Assembly: GCF_000234665.1 (NCBI RefSeq)
Contig: NC_018337.1
Coordinates: 830,222 to 894,221 of the forward strand
Direction: 5' to 3'
Length of the DNA stretch: 64,000 nucleotides
Source: Leishmania mexicana MHOM/GT/2001/U1103
Taxonomy: Eukaryota; Euglenozoa; Kinetoplastea; Trypanosomatida; Trypanosomatidae
Shown here: positions 41,809 to 49,766 of the stretch, piece by piece
Position numbering within the stretch: the stretch's first letter is position 1
Layout of the letters: each line of letters opens with the position of its first letter
Made by a program: the position numbers and the translations under genes
The notes under the pieces: generated by a model
What the model was told of the DNA's origin: nothing
The model's input: only the letters and a program-made list of their open reading frames with translations
Databases searched by the model: none

Positions 41809-42354
41809 CTAGTAGTCGTCCTCCTCTAGCATAATGGCAAGAAACTCTTCTAGGTTGATCTCGCCATCTTGATCTACGTCAAACTCGTCAATCATGGCCT
41901 GTAGCTCTTCGTCGCTCATGTTCTCGCCCAGTTCCCGCGCCACACGACGCAGCGAGCGAAGGGAGATTTTGCCGGTATTGTTCTCGTCAAACAGCTGAAA
42001 CGCCTTCACCATCTCCTGCCGGGGATCGCGTTGCGCAAACTTGTCCGTCATGATATCGGTGAAGCCCGGTAAGTCCATAAGCGGCTGATTGTTCTGGTCC
42101 CGGGCAGCGCAGTCCTGCATGAGCTGCAGCACCTCCTCCCGCTTTGCATCAAAGCCGAGCGCTCGCATGCTAACCTTCATCTCATGCACATCGATGAGTC
42201 CGTTCTTATCCGAGTCGAACAGCTCGAATGCCTCTCGGATCTCCTGGCGCTGCTCCTCCGTCAGCTGGAAGCGACGGCGCGCTGCGGCGGACGGCGCGGA
42301 TGCCGCCGGCGCAGTGGTGCGCAGAGGCCCCGATGTGCGACTAGTGATGTTCAT
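41809..42354 (-). CDS. centrin (caltractin family, four EF-hands)
   Basis: 181 aa from the ATG at 42354 ([11 protein letters not shown]). A ~25-residue Ala/Ser/Arg-rich leader precedes the family start [21 protein letters not shown]-hand 1 ([12 protein letters not shown]) and EF-hand 4 ([12 protein letters not shown]) have complete Ca2+ ligand sets. EF-hand 2 (around [14 protein letters not shown]) is degenerate. EF-hand 3 ([12 protein letters not shown]) lacks the terminal Glu. The [20 protein letters not shown] segment and the C-terminal EEDDY are centrin-like rather than calmodulin-like. Centrins act at basal bodies, the bilobe and axonemal inner-arm dyneins. Trypanosomatids have several, and the exact paralogue cannot be named with confidence. 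Confidence 0.9.
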   Translation of the reverse strand: MNITSRTSGPLRTTAPAASAPSAAARRRFQLTEEQRQEIREAFELFDSDKNGLIDVHEMKVSMRALGFDAKREEVLQLMQDCAARDQNNQPLMDLPGFTDIMTDKFAQRDPRQEMVKAFQLFDENNTGKISLRSLRRVARELGENMSDEELQAMIDEFDVDQDGEINLEEFLAIMLEEDDY

Positions 42355-43515
42355 CACGTTCTATCTGCTTTATTGGGAGGGGAGAGGAGGAGGTTGGCTT
42401 GGCAGGAGTGAGAAGAGCGCGTAAAGCACACCAACGCACAGAAAAGAAAAAGCTCAGCAGCTGTGGCGGACGGAGCTGAATATGTGCGCGTGTGCGGCGA
42501 CAGTGACACGTGAAAGACACGAAAGAGAACCAGCACGTGCAGCCTTCTATGGAATCCACAGTGCGACGAGTCGAAGATAGTGGTAGACGCAGGCGCGCTT
42601 CTGCGCTCAAGTAGGCCCGTGGGGTTGACTCGTTTCCTTCTTTTTCCGTGAGTTGTGTGGTTGTCGTTTTTTTTTCGCGTTGCAGAGTTGCGTTGAGGAG
42701 GAGGCGGTCAGGGGAAGAGGGAGGAGAGGTCAGGGGAGTGTGTTTGAGAAAGCCGGCGACACACGCGATGAAGTTTCCCTTTTGCGCGGGATGCCACAGG
42801 CAATGTGTCTCTTACTCACCAGGAGAAGCAACGAACCCCGCCCCCCGCCGTGGGTCACTCTTTTTTTTTGGCGTCTGGCGTGCCTTCGGCATCTACGACA
42901 GTAATCGGGCAAGAGGGCAGGAAGCGGTGCGAGAAAGGGAGCACAGGCAGCTGTGTTGATCAGTGGGGACACAAAACACCTCACCCTTCCCTGCCACCCT
43001 AGTCGTTTCCGAAAGTCTCTCCTTGTTGCTCTGTTCGCGTGTATTCTGGTGTGTGTGTGTGTGTGCGTGTTGTGTTTTTCCCCCCTTCTGCACCACCCTG
43101 TGCCATCATGGAGACGGTAGACGACGTGAGAGCAGCAGCAGCGCCATTCCACACGCGTGGGCGCCACGCAGCAGAAACAACAACAAAACACGTCGGGGGA
43201 GGAGGGAGGGGGGAAGGGACAAAACAAGAAGTTGTGCGTCAGTGGCATATTCAGGCAACAGCAACCACAAACGTGCAGCGAAACAAGAGGTCGAAGCCCA
43301 GATGCACCGGCGCGCCTGCAGGGAGAGGCCTTGCAGGGACCGGAAGGCGGCAGCACGAGCGGCAGCGCTGCGGAAAATGACCAGAAACCCATGCGAGACC
43401 TCTCCCCAACGATACAAAGCCATGCGGCAGAGACAGTTAGCACAGAAACACGAGTCCAGCCGTGACCGCCCCTCCCCCCACGTTTGCCACACCGACTACA
43501 TCCCTCTCCACACGC
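42355..43515 (-). other. intergenic region with GT repeat
   Basis: 1.16 kb between the mitochondrial-type gene and centrin. It has a (GT)n run at 43050-43067 and T-runs near 42667 and 42861. No supported gene. Confidence 0.5.
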
Positions 43516-44520
43516 TCAGAACCAGCGCCCCACCCTGCGGTCGGCTGCCGTAAAAGATTCCACGGTGACGGTGTAGCGGCAAGTGTGGTCGCTCGCGTCA
43601 GCCAGGTCCGTCAAGGTGGCGGAGCGAACATCGGCGCGGTAGAACAGGGCAACAAGGTAGTCAAAGTACGAGTCCTCGTCTTTGAGCGTCTCGGAGCGCG
43701 CAGTTCCCTGAAGGTCGACGTAGTCGTACACCTTCAGCTGACCCGAGTAAGGCGTGATGCCGAGAAACTTGCAGAAGTCGTAGAGCGTGACGCCGTAGCG
43801 AAACGGCACCACATCGACCCTCTCCTCGCCGTTGGGGAGGTCGCGCCGATGGACCTTGATGCGGCGCATCTGGTCCAGCAGGAGAAAGAACTTCCGCCGC
43901 TTCGGCTCTGGCACGCCAGCGAACTCGAGCACTCGACCGGAGAGGTGATCCATGTTGGCAGGGTCGAGGTACGCGGAGCTCCACAGATTTGGATTCATGC
44001 CAATGAGCGTGGAGTCGTCGACGGCGTACTCCTTCTTCAGTACCTCGCACACATCCGGGTGCACGTCCAGCAAGAAAAGAATCTCGTCCAACAGCTTCGA
44101 CGAGCCGTAGGTGATGCGCAGCCTCGGCAGTGCGTGCGGGGGGCGGCGATGGATGGCAGCCCACTTCTCGTAGTAGGCTCGGCTAAAGAGCAGCAGCAGC
44201 TGGTGCTCCTCGGGGGACAGGAGGCCGGGGTCAAGGTAGACGGGGTCCATGTTGTGGAACATGACCTGATCACTCAGCGCAAAGTAGGGGCAGGACTGCA
44301 GCTTCTGCCGTGTCGCCGGATTGTCCCAGAGGGACTTGTCCACCTCCAGCAGCCCAGAGCCGCCCTGGCGAGGTGGCACGTAGTTCTGGGAATCGACGCG
44401 GCCAGCATACAGGTTGCCGTAGAAGGGCAACCCGCCAGTCGACTGCATCGGTGAGTTGCCGGGGTGGAAGAACTGGCGCTCGCCCTCCAGGGCGAGCCGC
44501 CGTCCAGTCTTCCGAAGCAT
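43516..44520 (-). CDS. hypothetical protein, probably mitochondrial, 334 aa
   Basis: Starts at the ATG at 44520 (MLRKTGRRLALEGERQFFHPG). The first ~20 residues are Arg/Leu-rich with no acidic residue before Glu13, compatible with a mitochondrial presequence. I do not recognise the family. The rest reads as a compact globular protein with many aromatics: PYFALSDQVMFHNMDPVYLDPGLLSPEE, LLLLFSRAYYEKWAAIHRRPP, RITYGSSKLLDEILFLLDVHPDV, and a C-terminal part with VVPFRYGVTLYDFCKFLGITPYS. There is no membrane segment or nucleotide-binding motif. One possibility is a kinetoplastid-specific mitoribosomal or RNA-processing protein, but nothing in the sequence proves it. Confidence 0.75.
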   Translation of the reverse strand: MLRKTGRRLALEGERQFFHPGNSPMQSTGGLPFYGNLYAGRVDSQNYVPPRQGGSGLLEVDKSLWDNPATRQKLQSCPYFALSDQVMFHNMDPVYLDPGLLSPEEHQLLLLFSRAYYEKWAAIHRRPPHALPRLRITYGSSKLLDEILFLLDVHPDVCEVLKKEYAVDDSTLIGMNPNLWSSAYLDPANMDHLSGRVLEFAGVPEPKRRKFFLLLDQMRRIKVHRRDLPNGEERVDVVPFRYGVTLYDFCKFLGITPYSGQLKVYDYVDLQGTARSETLKDEDSYFDYLVALFYRADVRSATLTDLADASDHTCRYTVTVESFTAADRRVGRWF

Positions 44521-45385
44521 GTGTACTGCAGACGTCACGCAGACTGCGAGATTGAAAAAAATAGCAAAGAGGGAGCTACACGCGAAATCGAGCGGGTCGC
44601 ATCAACTGCGTTCCGTCCGCACCGCAAGGCAGCAGCCTTAGCACAGCGATCAAACCGATGGGCAAAAGGGTCGCTGGCGCGCAGACAGACATGCCGATCC
44701 CCGTGACTTGCTCTCGTCTTGTCGGCCAAACAAAGACAGGAGAGGGACTAATCAAATAGAAAAGACGCAAGGGGCATGGGCCGAGCAAGGCAAAGCAATA
44801 GAGACCGGCGCAACACACCCAGGCGCACATGCGTCACGTGAGCGCAACGGCGCCAGCGAGCGAGGAGGTGGAGGAGATTTGGTAAGCCCGATTTCCCCAG
44901 CGTAGGGGTCGTTTCCAGTTTCCCCTGGTTGCCTTGTAGGATGATGCGAGTCCAAAAGGTGAACGCAGCGCCGTCCTCGCTTGCTAGAGCCTGCAGCACA
45001 AGCTCTCTGCGTTGGCCACGGATACGAGAGAGAAAGCATCATCCAGATTCGCAAGAAGAGAGCGGCACAAGTCAGGGCCTCTCAACGTCCACTGAGACTT
45101 TTATATCGCCCCAGTTGCCTAGAGAGGCGCCAGTCGGAGGCGACTGTAAGCGTGAAAAACGCCCGGCAATCGAGGATGGTAACGCTACAAGGCACTTCGA
45201 CGACGCGCCGCGTCGCGTTTACAGATGGACTCCCTTCACCGGTTTGTTTTTTGCTTTGAGGCAAGGTCATCGCACGCAACGTCAGCGCGACACGCGGGAG
45301 AAACGAACATTTCCAGCAACGCGCTCACTGTGCCGCACACCAGGAGTCATGCGCCACTCTGCCACGACTATCCCACCGGTTTTTC
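44521..45385 (-). other. intergenic region, 5' leader of the 334-aa gene
   Basis: 865 bp without supported genes. A GCGAGGAGGTGGAGGAG purine block (44857-44876) is a possible polypyrimidine tract on the transcribed strand. Confidence 0.45.
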
Positions 45386-45895
45386 GCAGGCCCCCCCCAT
45401 CGCGTGGTGCGAAGCACCGGTGGACACGCGTCGCGGCAATGGGCCGGCTCAGTCATGCGAGAGCACGGGCCCCTGCCTCAGCCCCCACCCACCCACCCGC
45501 TCTGCAGGTCGCCACACCTGTGCATCCCTCACGAGGTGGCTCAGGCTCCCCCCACCCACCACCACACCGGTAGGCAACGTGAGGGCCGGGGGCGGGATGC
45601 GTTTCCAGTCACGCGGACACCCTGCCTGCTCATAGGGGTGGCGCAGGCTGTGTGTACGGACGCAGGTCGCTCCGACGCCACGCCACCCATGACCTCACCG
45701 CCGACATCAGCAGCGATACGTCGCTCTGACATGCCCGCGTCGTCGGCGCCAGACCCTGACACCACCAGAAAGTGGTTGGGCCAGTGCCAGGGATAGAGGG
45801 TGGCTGCTCGGCCTGCCCACCGCGCAGGGGTGTACCGAGCCCTGCGATACCACGCGCTCTTGCGGTGTGTGTTGCCCCACACCCTCCCCCGTCAT
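45386..45895 (-). mobile_element. SIDER2-like degenerate retroposon, copy 3
   Basis: The best preserved of the three copies. On the minus strand the sequence starting near 45793 reads CCCTGGCACTGGCCCAACCA and continues with CTGGTGGTGTCAGGGTCTGG. This is close to the Pr77-type hallmark of ingi/L1Tc retroposons (CCCTGGCTC..GGCCACC..GTGGTGCCAGGGTCT). A further conserved block lies 5' of it (45794-45880), and the body runs down to the CGCAGGCCCC edge at 45386. It lies in sense in the presumed 3'UTR of the aminotransferase-like gene, whose stop is at 46241. Known SIDER2 elements influence transcript turnover; an effect on this gene is inference. Confidence 0.78.
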
Positions 45896-46240
45896 CGAGG
45901 GGCAAGCAAAGACGCGCTAATAGCGATAGCAGCGACGGCGTCTGAAGCGGCTGAGACGACGTCATGGGAGAAGGCGGGCGGAAAGATATTCGAGACGGTT
46001 CTGGAGTGATGCGTGTGCCAGTGCGTGCGCGTTTGTGGTTCACTCAGAGGTGTGACAGAGAATGAGCCAGAAAACAACGAGAGGAGTCGCTGAGGCAGAG
46101 ACGAGGGACGCAAACTCGGCCCCCCTGTTGCAGCGCAAAAATGTAGGAAGTGCTGGAGGCGGCAGGGAGGAGTGAAAAGACGTAGCCGCAATTGCTGGTG
46201 ATTGTGACCCGAGCGGAGGAGGTCGAAGGACCGTCGGCCG
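45896..46240 (-). other. proximal 3'UTR of the aminotransferase-like gene
   Basis: 345 bp between the SIDER-like copy and the stop codon at 46241. Nothing else is seen. Confidence 0.5.
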
Positions 46241-47308
46241 CTATGAGGATGCAGCCTCCGCAAAGTATTGAGTTCGCAGGGCGGCGGCCAGCTCCACATT
46301 CACGGGCAAGAGAAGCTCTGCCTTGTCGTCTGACACCTGCTGCGCCGTTCCCGCGGTCGCGCCGAGCGTCCGAACTGCCTCCTCGTAGAACCTGCGTGTC
46401 GCCGTATCCCTGTACAGCAGCACCGATTGAACTGGCATGATCGTCGGGCTTGTGCCCAGGATGTAGAGCGATTTGCTTTCGAGAATGTCCTTGAGGGTGA
46501 GCTTGGCATGCTGCACACTGCCGAGGCCGCAGGCCTGCAGGACCCGGTACATTGTCTTGAGCGTGATCCCGACGAGGATGTCCTCCTCGGCGCTGCACCA
46601 CCACGTTCCGTCCGACTTCTGCAAAAGGTAGTTCGACCGCGAACCCTCGGGAACGAGGTAAACGTCGGCGGCGTCGTGCACGAGTAGCACCTCATAAACG
46701 CCGTTCTCGGCCAGATAGGCGTTAGCGCGATCGCGCAGCCCCATCTGGGCTACTTTCGCATTGGGATTGGTGCGGTGCGCGTTAAACAGTAAGCCGAGCT
46801 TGGCACCTTCGCGGTACATGGACTCTGAGGGGTAGGACGACTTGGAAAGCATGACGATGACGGGAATCGGGAACGTCTCCGCTTGTTTGGTGGACGCAGC
46901 GGCGGCCGGAATCCACGACAGTAACTTCACATTCTTCTCGGTGGCGCCGTCCAGGTAAACGCCAGGCGACTCGATGTACGCCTGCAGACGCGACTGAACA
47001 AGAGACTGTAGCTCGGCTGGAAGAGCGTGCGCCGGGGCGGCAAGGGTAAGACTGTGCATGAAGCGCTCAGCATACGAGTTCTTGAAGAGTATTTGGCCGT
47101 TTCGTGAGCGCATGACGTCGTAGACAAACTGGTACGCCGGTGATGCAGCGGACGTCGCCGCACCACCGGCGGCAGCGCTGCTGAAGGCCTTCGTCTCGAT
47201 GGCCAACGGCGTTGCGGACACATCGTCGAAGGAGGCGAAAAAGTGGACAAAGGCGCAGCACTGCTCCGCCGCCACCATCCGGCGCACGACAAGAGGGATG
47301 CGCTCCAT
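46241..47308 (-). CDS. fold-type IV PLP aminotransferase-like protein
   Basis: 355 aa from the ATG at 47308 (MERIPLVVRRM); upstream in-frame sequence is leader-like. The C-terminal half carries class IV (BCAT / D-amino acid transaminase / ADC lyase) features. There is a lysine in NPNAKVAQMG (about residue 188) exactly 21 residues before the Glu of GVYEVLLV, the family spacing for the PLP-binding Lys. PEGSRSNYLL, ILVGITLKTMYRVL (compare LPGITR) and SKSLYILGTSPTIMPVQSV follow. The N-terminal part has YQFVYDVMRSRNGQILFKNSYAERFMHSL, as in the small domain. It probably moves an amino group using PLP, with substrate unknown. Insertions near residues 45-60 and 135-150 make it atypical. Its 3'UTR holds SIDER-like copy 3. 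Confidence 0.75.
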   Translation of the reverse strand: MERIPLVVRRMVAAEQCCAFVHFFASFDDVSATPLAIETKAFSSAAAGGAATSAASPAYQFVYDVMRSRNGQILFKNSYAERFMHSLTLAAPAHALPAELQSLVQSRLQAYIESPGVYLDGATEKNVKLLSWIPAAAASTKQAETFPIPVIVMLSKSSYPSESMYREGAKLGLLFNAHRTNPNAKVAQMGLRDRANAYLAENGVYEVLLVHDAADVYLVPEGSRSNYLLQKSDGTWWCSAEEDILVGITLKTMYRVLQACGLGSVQHAKLTLKDILESKSLYILGTSPTIMPVQSVLLYRDTATRRFYEEAVRTLGATAGTAQQVSDDKAELLLPVNVELAAALRTQYFAEAASS

Positions 47309-48113
47309 CGTCTTTTTGTCCCCCTCCGCTGTAGTGACGGGTCCGTCCACTTGTCCAGAGATGAAACACCCGCAAGGAGCGAGAGGTAAGAAGATGTCAT
47401 CGCGTGGAGCGGATGCGGGTGTGAGGCATCCGTGAGGAGAAGAGTCGTGAAAGGAAAGACGGAGAGGGGAGGGTGAGCAGAGAGGGTCGAGTAGGACGTG
47501 CACACGAGGCATGAAAACACTGCAGCGTCCGGCATGCGAAAACACAAGAAAAAAAGGGAATGTCGGTCACACAACGACGTTCGACAGCGAGAGCCTCCGC
47601 TTCTTTTGCACCCCAATGGGCCCCCGCTCTACCATCACCACCACCACCACCCACGCACAGCTGACATCGGTCCATGCGGTCCAACAGACGAGAGAGAAGC
47701 ACACCGCTAAACAGGGCACGTAATGCACAGAAAGAATACGACTGGGCTTCTGTTTGCTTGCCTCCTGCGGCTTTTTTCTTAGTTTCCAGTTGACTTGGAA
47801 GAGTGGCAGGCGGTAAAGCAAGCGCAAGACCGAGCGCGCAACGAGCACAGGTACTACCCTTCACACACACACACACACATACGCGAGTGGAGAGCAGCCA
47901 AGAGCGAGCGAAAAAAAAAGAACACTAAAGACGGAAACGTCATGTTGGCGCAGAAGAAGGGATGGGCACAGCCTCCATCCTCTCCGGGTCGCACGGCGAT
48001 CAACCTTAAGAATCGAGTGTGAGTGAGTGCGCTCCAGGAGGACCGGAAGCGTCGACGCCGCCTCGAGCACAAAGTGCGTGCGTCATCAGCACCTTCACCA
48101 TTTTCTGCTTCGC
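47309..48113 (-). other. intergenic region, no gene seen
   Basis: 800 bp between ALG2 and the aminotransferase-like gene. It holds a CACCACCACCAC run (47634-47652) and a (CA)n run (47862-47878). Possible pyrimidine tracts on the transcribed strand lie at 47440-47480. Confidence 0.5.
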
Positions 48114-49766
48114 TCAGTCGCTCTTCGCCTTCAGTGAAGATTTACCTGCCTTGGAGGCCGCCTCTTTCCTGGCAAACTCGATGCCCTCAGCCAACAACTT
48201 CTTGTCCGCTTCACTCCGCAGGCGCACCAGGCGTGTCACTAGCTGCGTGCTGAACGCCTCCATGCTGAACCTCTCGAGGACGCGGGCACGACCTTGTGCA
48301 CCGACCTTGGCTGCGTAGGCCGGGTCGCGCGCAAAGCATGCCATCTTCTCCGCAAAAGCCGCCGGATCCGGCGACGACAGGAGTCCGCCGCACTTCGATG
48401 GGTCCTCCAGCTCCACGTTGCCAACGCTCTCGCACGGGCCGCCATCGACGATCGCGACAACCGGCTTCGAGTACGCCATGGCCTCCACCGGCACAATGCC
48501 AAAGTGCTCACGAGAGGGCGTGTACACGAGGGCCCGCATCTCAGACAGCAGCACGATCTTTTCATCGTCGCTGATATTCTTTAGGTAGCGCACCTGGGAT
48601 GCTGGAATGTGCAGCTTCGTTGTCGCAAGCGCGGCCAGCTCGTCGGCGTACTGCACGCTCTCCTCCAACCGGGGGTCGTAGCCGCCGGCGATGACCAGCA
48701 TTAGCGGCTTCTTGCCATCTGCGCTCTTGAACTCACCCGTCGACAGCAGGAGCGCGAAGGCCTCGATGGCCAGCTCGATATTTTTCTTGCGCTCGTAGCG
48801 GTTGATGGAGACGAAGGTGACAGCGCCGCTCACTGCCTCCTTCAGCTCACGCAAAGCTGCAGACTCGGAAAGGGCGTCCTCTGTCACCTCGCGTACCTTC
48901 ATGTCCACTGGCGGGTAAAAGATATCGGTGGCCTCGTCGATTTTGTCGGCCAGCTTCGGGAACGTGTCGATGCACACCTGACGCGAGAACTTTGAGTTGC
49001 ACACGATGCTCGTGGCAAAATTCATGGAAGAGGTCTCTACTTGGTCGAAGAAGCCGCGATAGGTCTCGTGCCACGGAGCCACACCAGAGCCGGGGCTTTT
49101 GAAGGTTCCGTCGGGGTTGCGGTTCGGGTCACAGAGCTGGTCAGGGAAGTGGCTGTAGAAGAGGATCGGGGTTCTGCCGGCGAAAAAGTTGAGGACCGGC
49201 ATCGCCGCCGCCACCTGATCTACAACGAAACAGTCTGTATTCGGAAAGCTCCAGCATGTCGCGAAGGCGGCGAAACCCATGCGGATCGTGGCGCACAGCA
49301 CCTTGGCGCGGCCGAAGATACTGGCGGGCAGCATGCTGCCCCGCACCACAATGCGCACCGTGTCATCCGTCGTCTCCTTGAAGGCTCGACGGCGGTCGTG
49401 GTGATTCGTGACGATCATCACCTCCACGAGGCGGATCGATTGGCGCTTCTGAAGTCCAACAGCGGCGTCGATAATCAGCCGCTCCGCGCCACCGATGCCG
49501 AGGTCGGGGTGGAGAAAGGCGACGCGTAGCGGCTCCTCGGACAGCAAGTCAGCTGACGCATCGGTCTCAGGCGCGTCGCCTTCACCCTCCCTCTCCTCCG
49601 CCGCACGGTTGCTCAAAGGCCCGTGCAGCTTTTCGTACGCCTCGACGATCCTCTTCCGCCGTTGAACGTTCATCTCCGTCGTCCAGATGCGCACCAGCAT
49701 AATGAGGTAGTTCATCACACACGTCGCCCCGAAGGCGTAGAGGAAACCGAGCAGCATGAGGTCCAT
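48114..49766 (-). CDS. ALG2: ALG2 alpha-1,3/1,6-mannosyltransferase
   Basis: 550 aa from the ATG at 49766 (MDLMLLGFLYAFG). An N-terminal hydrophobic helix (about 2-28) anchors it in the ER membrane. The GT4 family signature of ALG2 follows: HPDLGIGGAERL (86-97), a VVDQVAAAMPVL segment, FYSHFPDQL (203-211), CNSKFSR (256-262), SINRYERKKNIELAIEAF (320-337) and the E-x7-E motif in EHFGIVPVE (420-428). ALG2 adds the second and third mannoses to Man1GlcNAc2-PP-dolichol on the cytosolic face of the ER, in the N-glycan precursor pathway. A Glu/Asp-rich insert at about 55-78 separates the anchor from the catalytic part. The protein ends in a basic Lys/Ala/Ser tail. Confidence 0.93.
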   Translation of the reverse strand: MDLMLLGFLYAFGATCVMNYLIMLVRIWTTEMNVQRRKRIVEAYEKLHGPLSNRAAEEREGEGDAPETDASADLLSEEPLRVAFLHPDLGIGGAERLIIDAAVGLQKRQSIRLVEVMIVTNHHDRRRAFKETTDDTVRIVVRGSMLPASIFGRAKVLCATIRMGFAAFATCWSFPNTDCFVVDQVAAAMPVLNFFAGRTPILFYSHFPDQLCDPNRNPDGTFKSPGSGVAPWHETYRGFFDQVETSSMNFATSIVCNSKFSRQVCIDTFPKLADKIDEATDIFYPPVDMKVREVTEDALSESAALRELKEAVSGAVTFVSINRYERKKNIELAIEAFALLLSTGEFKSADGKKPLMLVIAGGYDPRLEESVQYADELAALATTKLHIPASQVRYLKNISDDEKIVLLSEMRALVYTPSREHFGIVPVEAMAYSKPVVAIVDGGPCESVGNVELEDPSKCGGLLSSPDPAAFAEKMACFARDPAYAAKVGAQGRARVLERFSMEAFSTQLVTRLVRLRSEADKKLLAEGIEFARKEAASKAGKSSLKAKSD

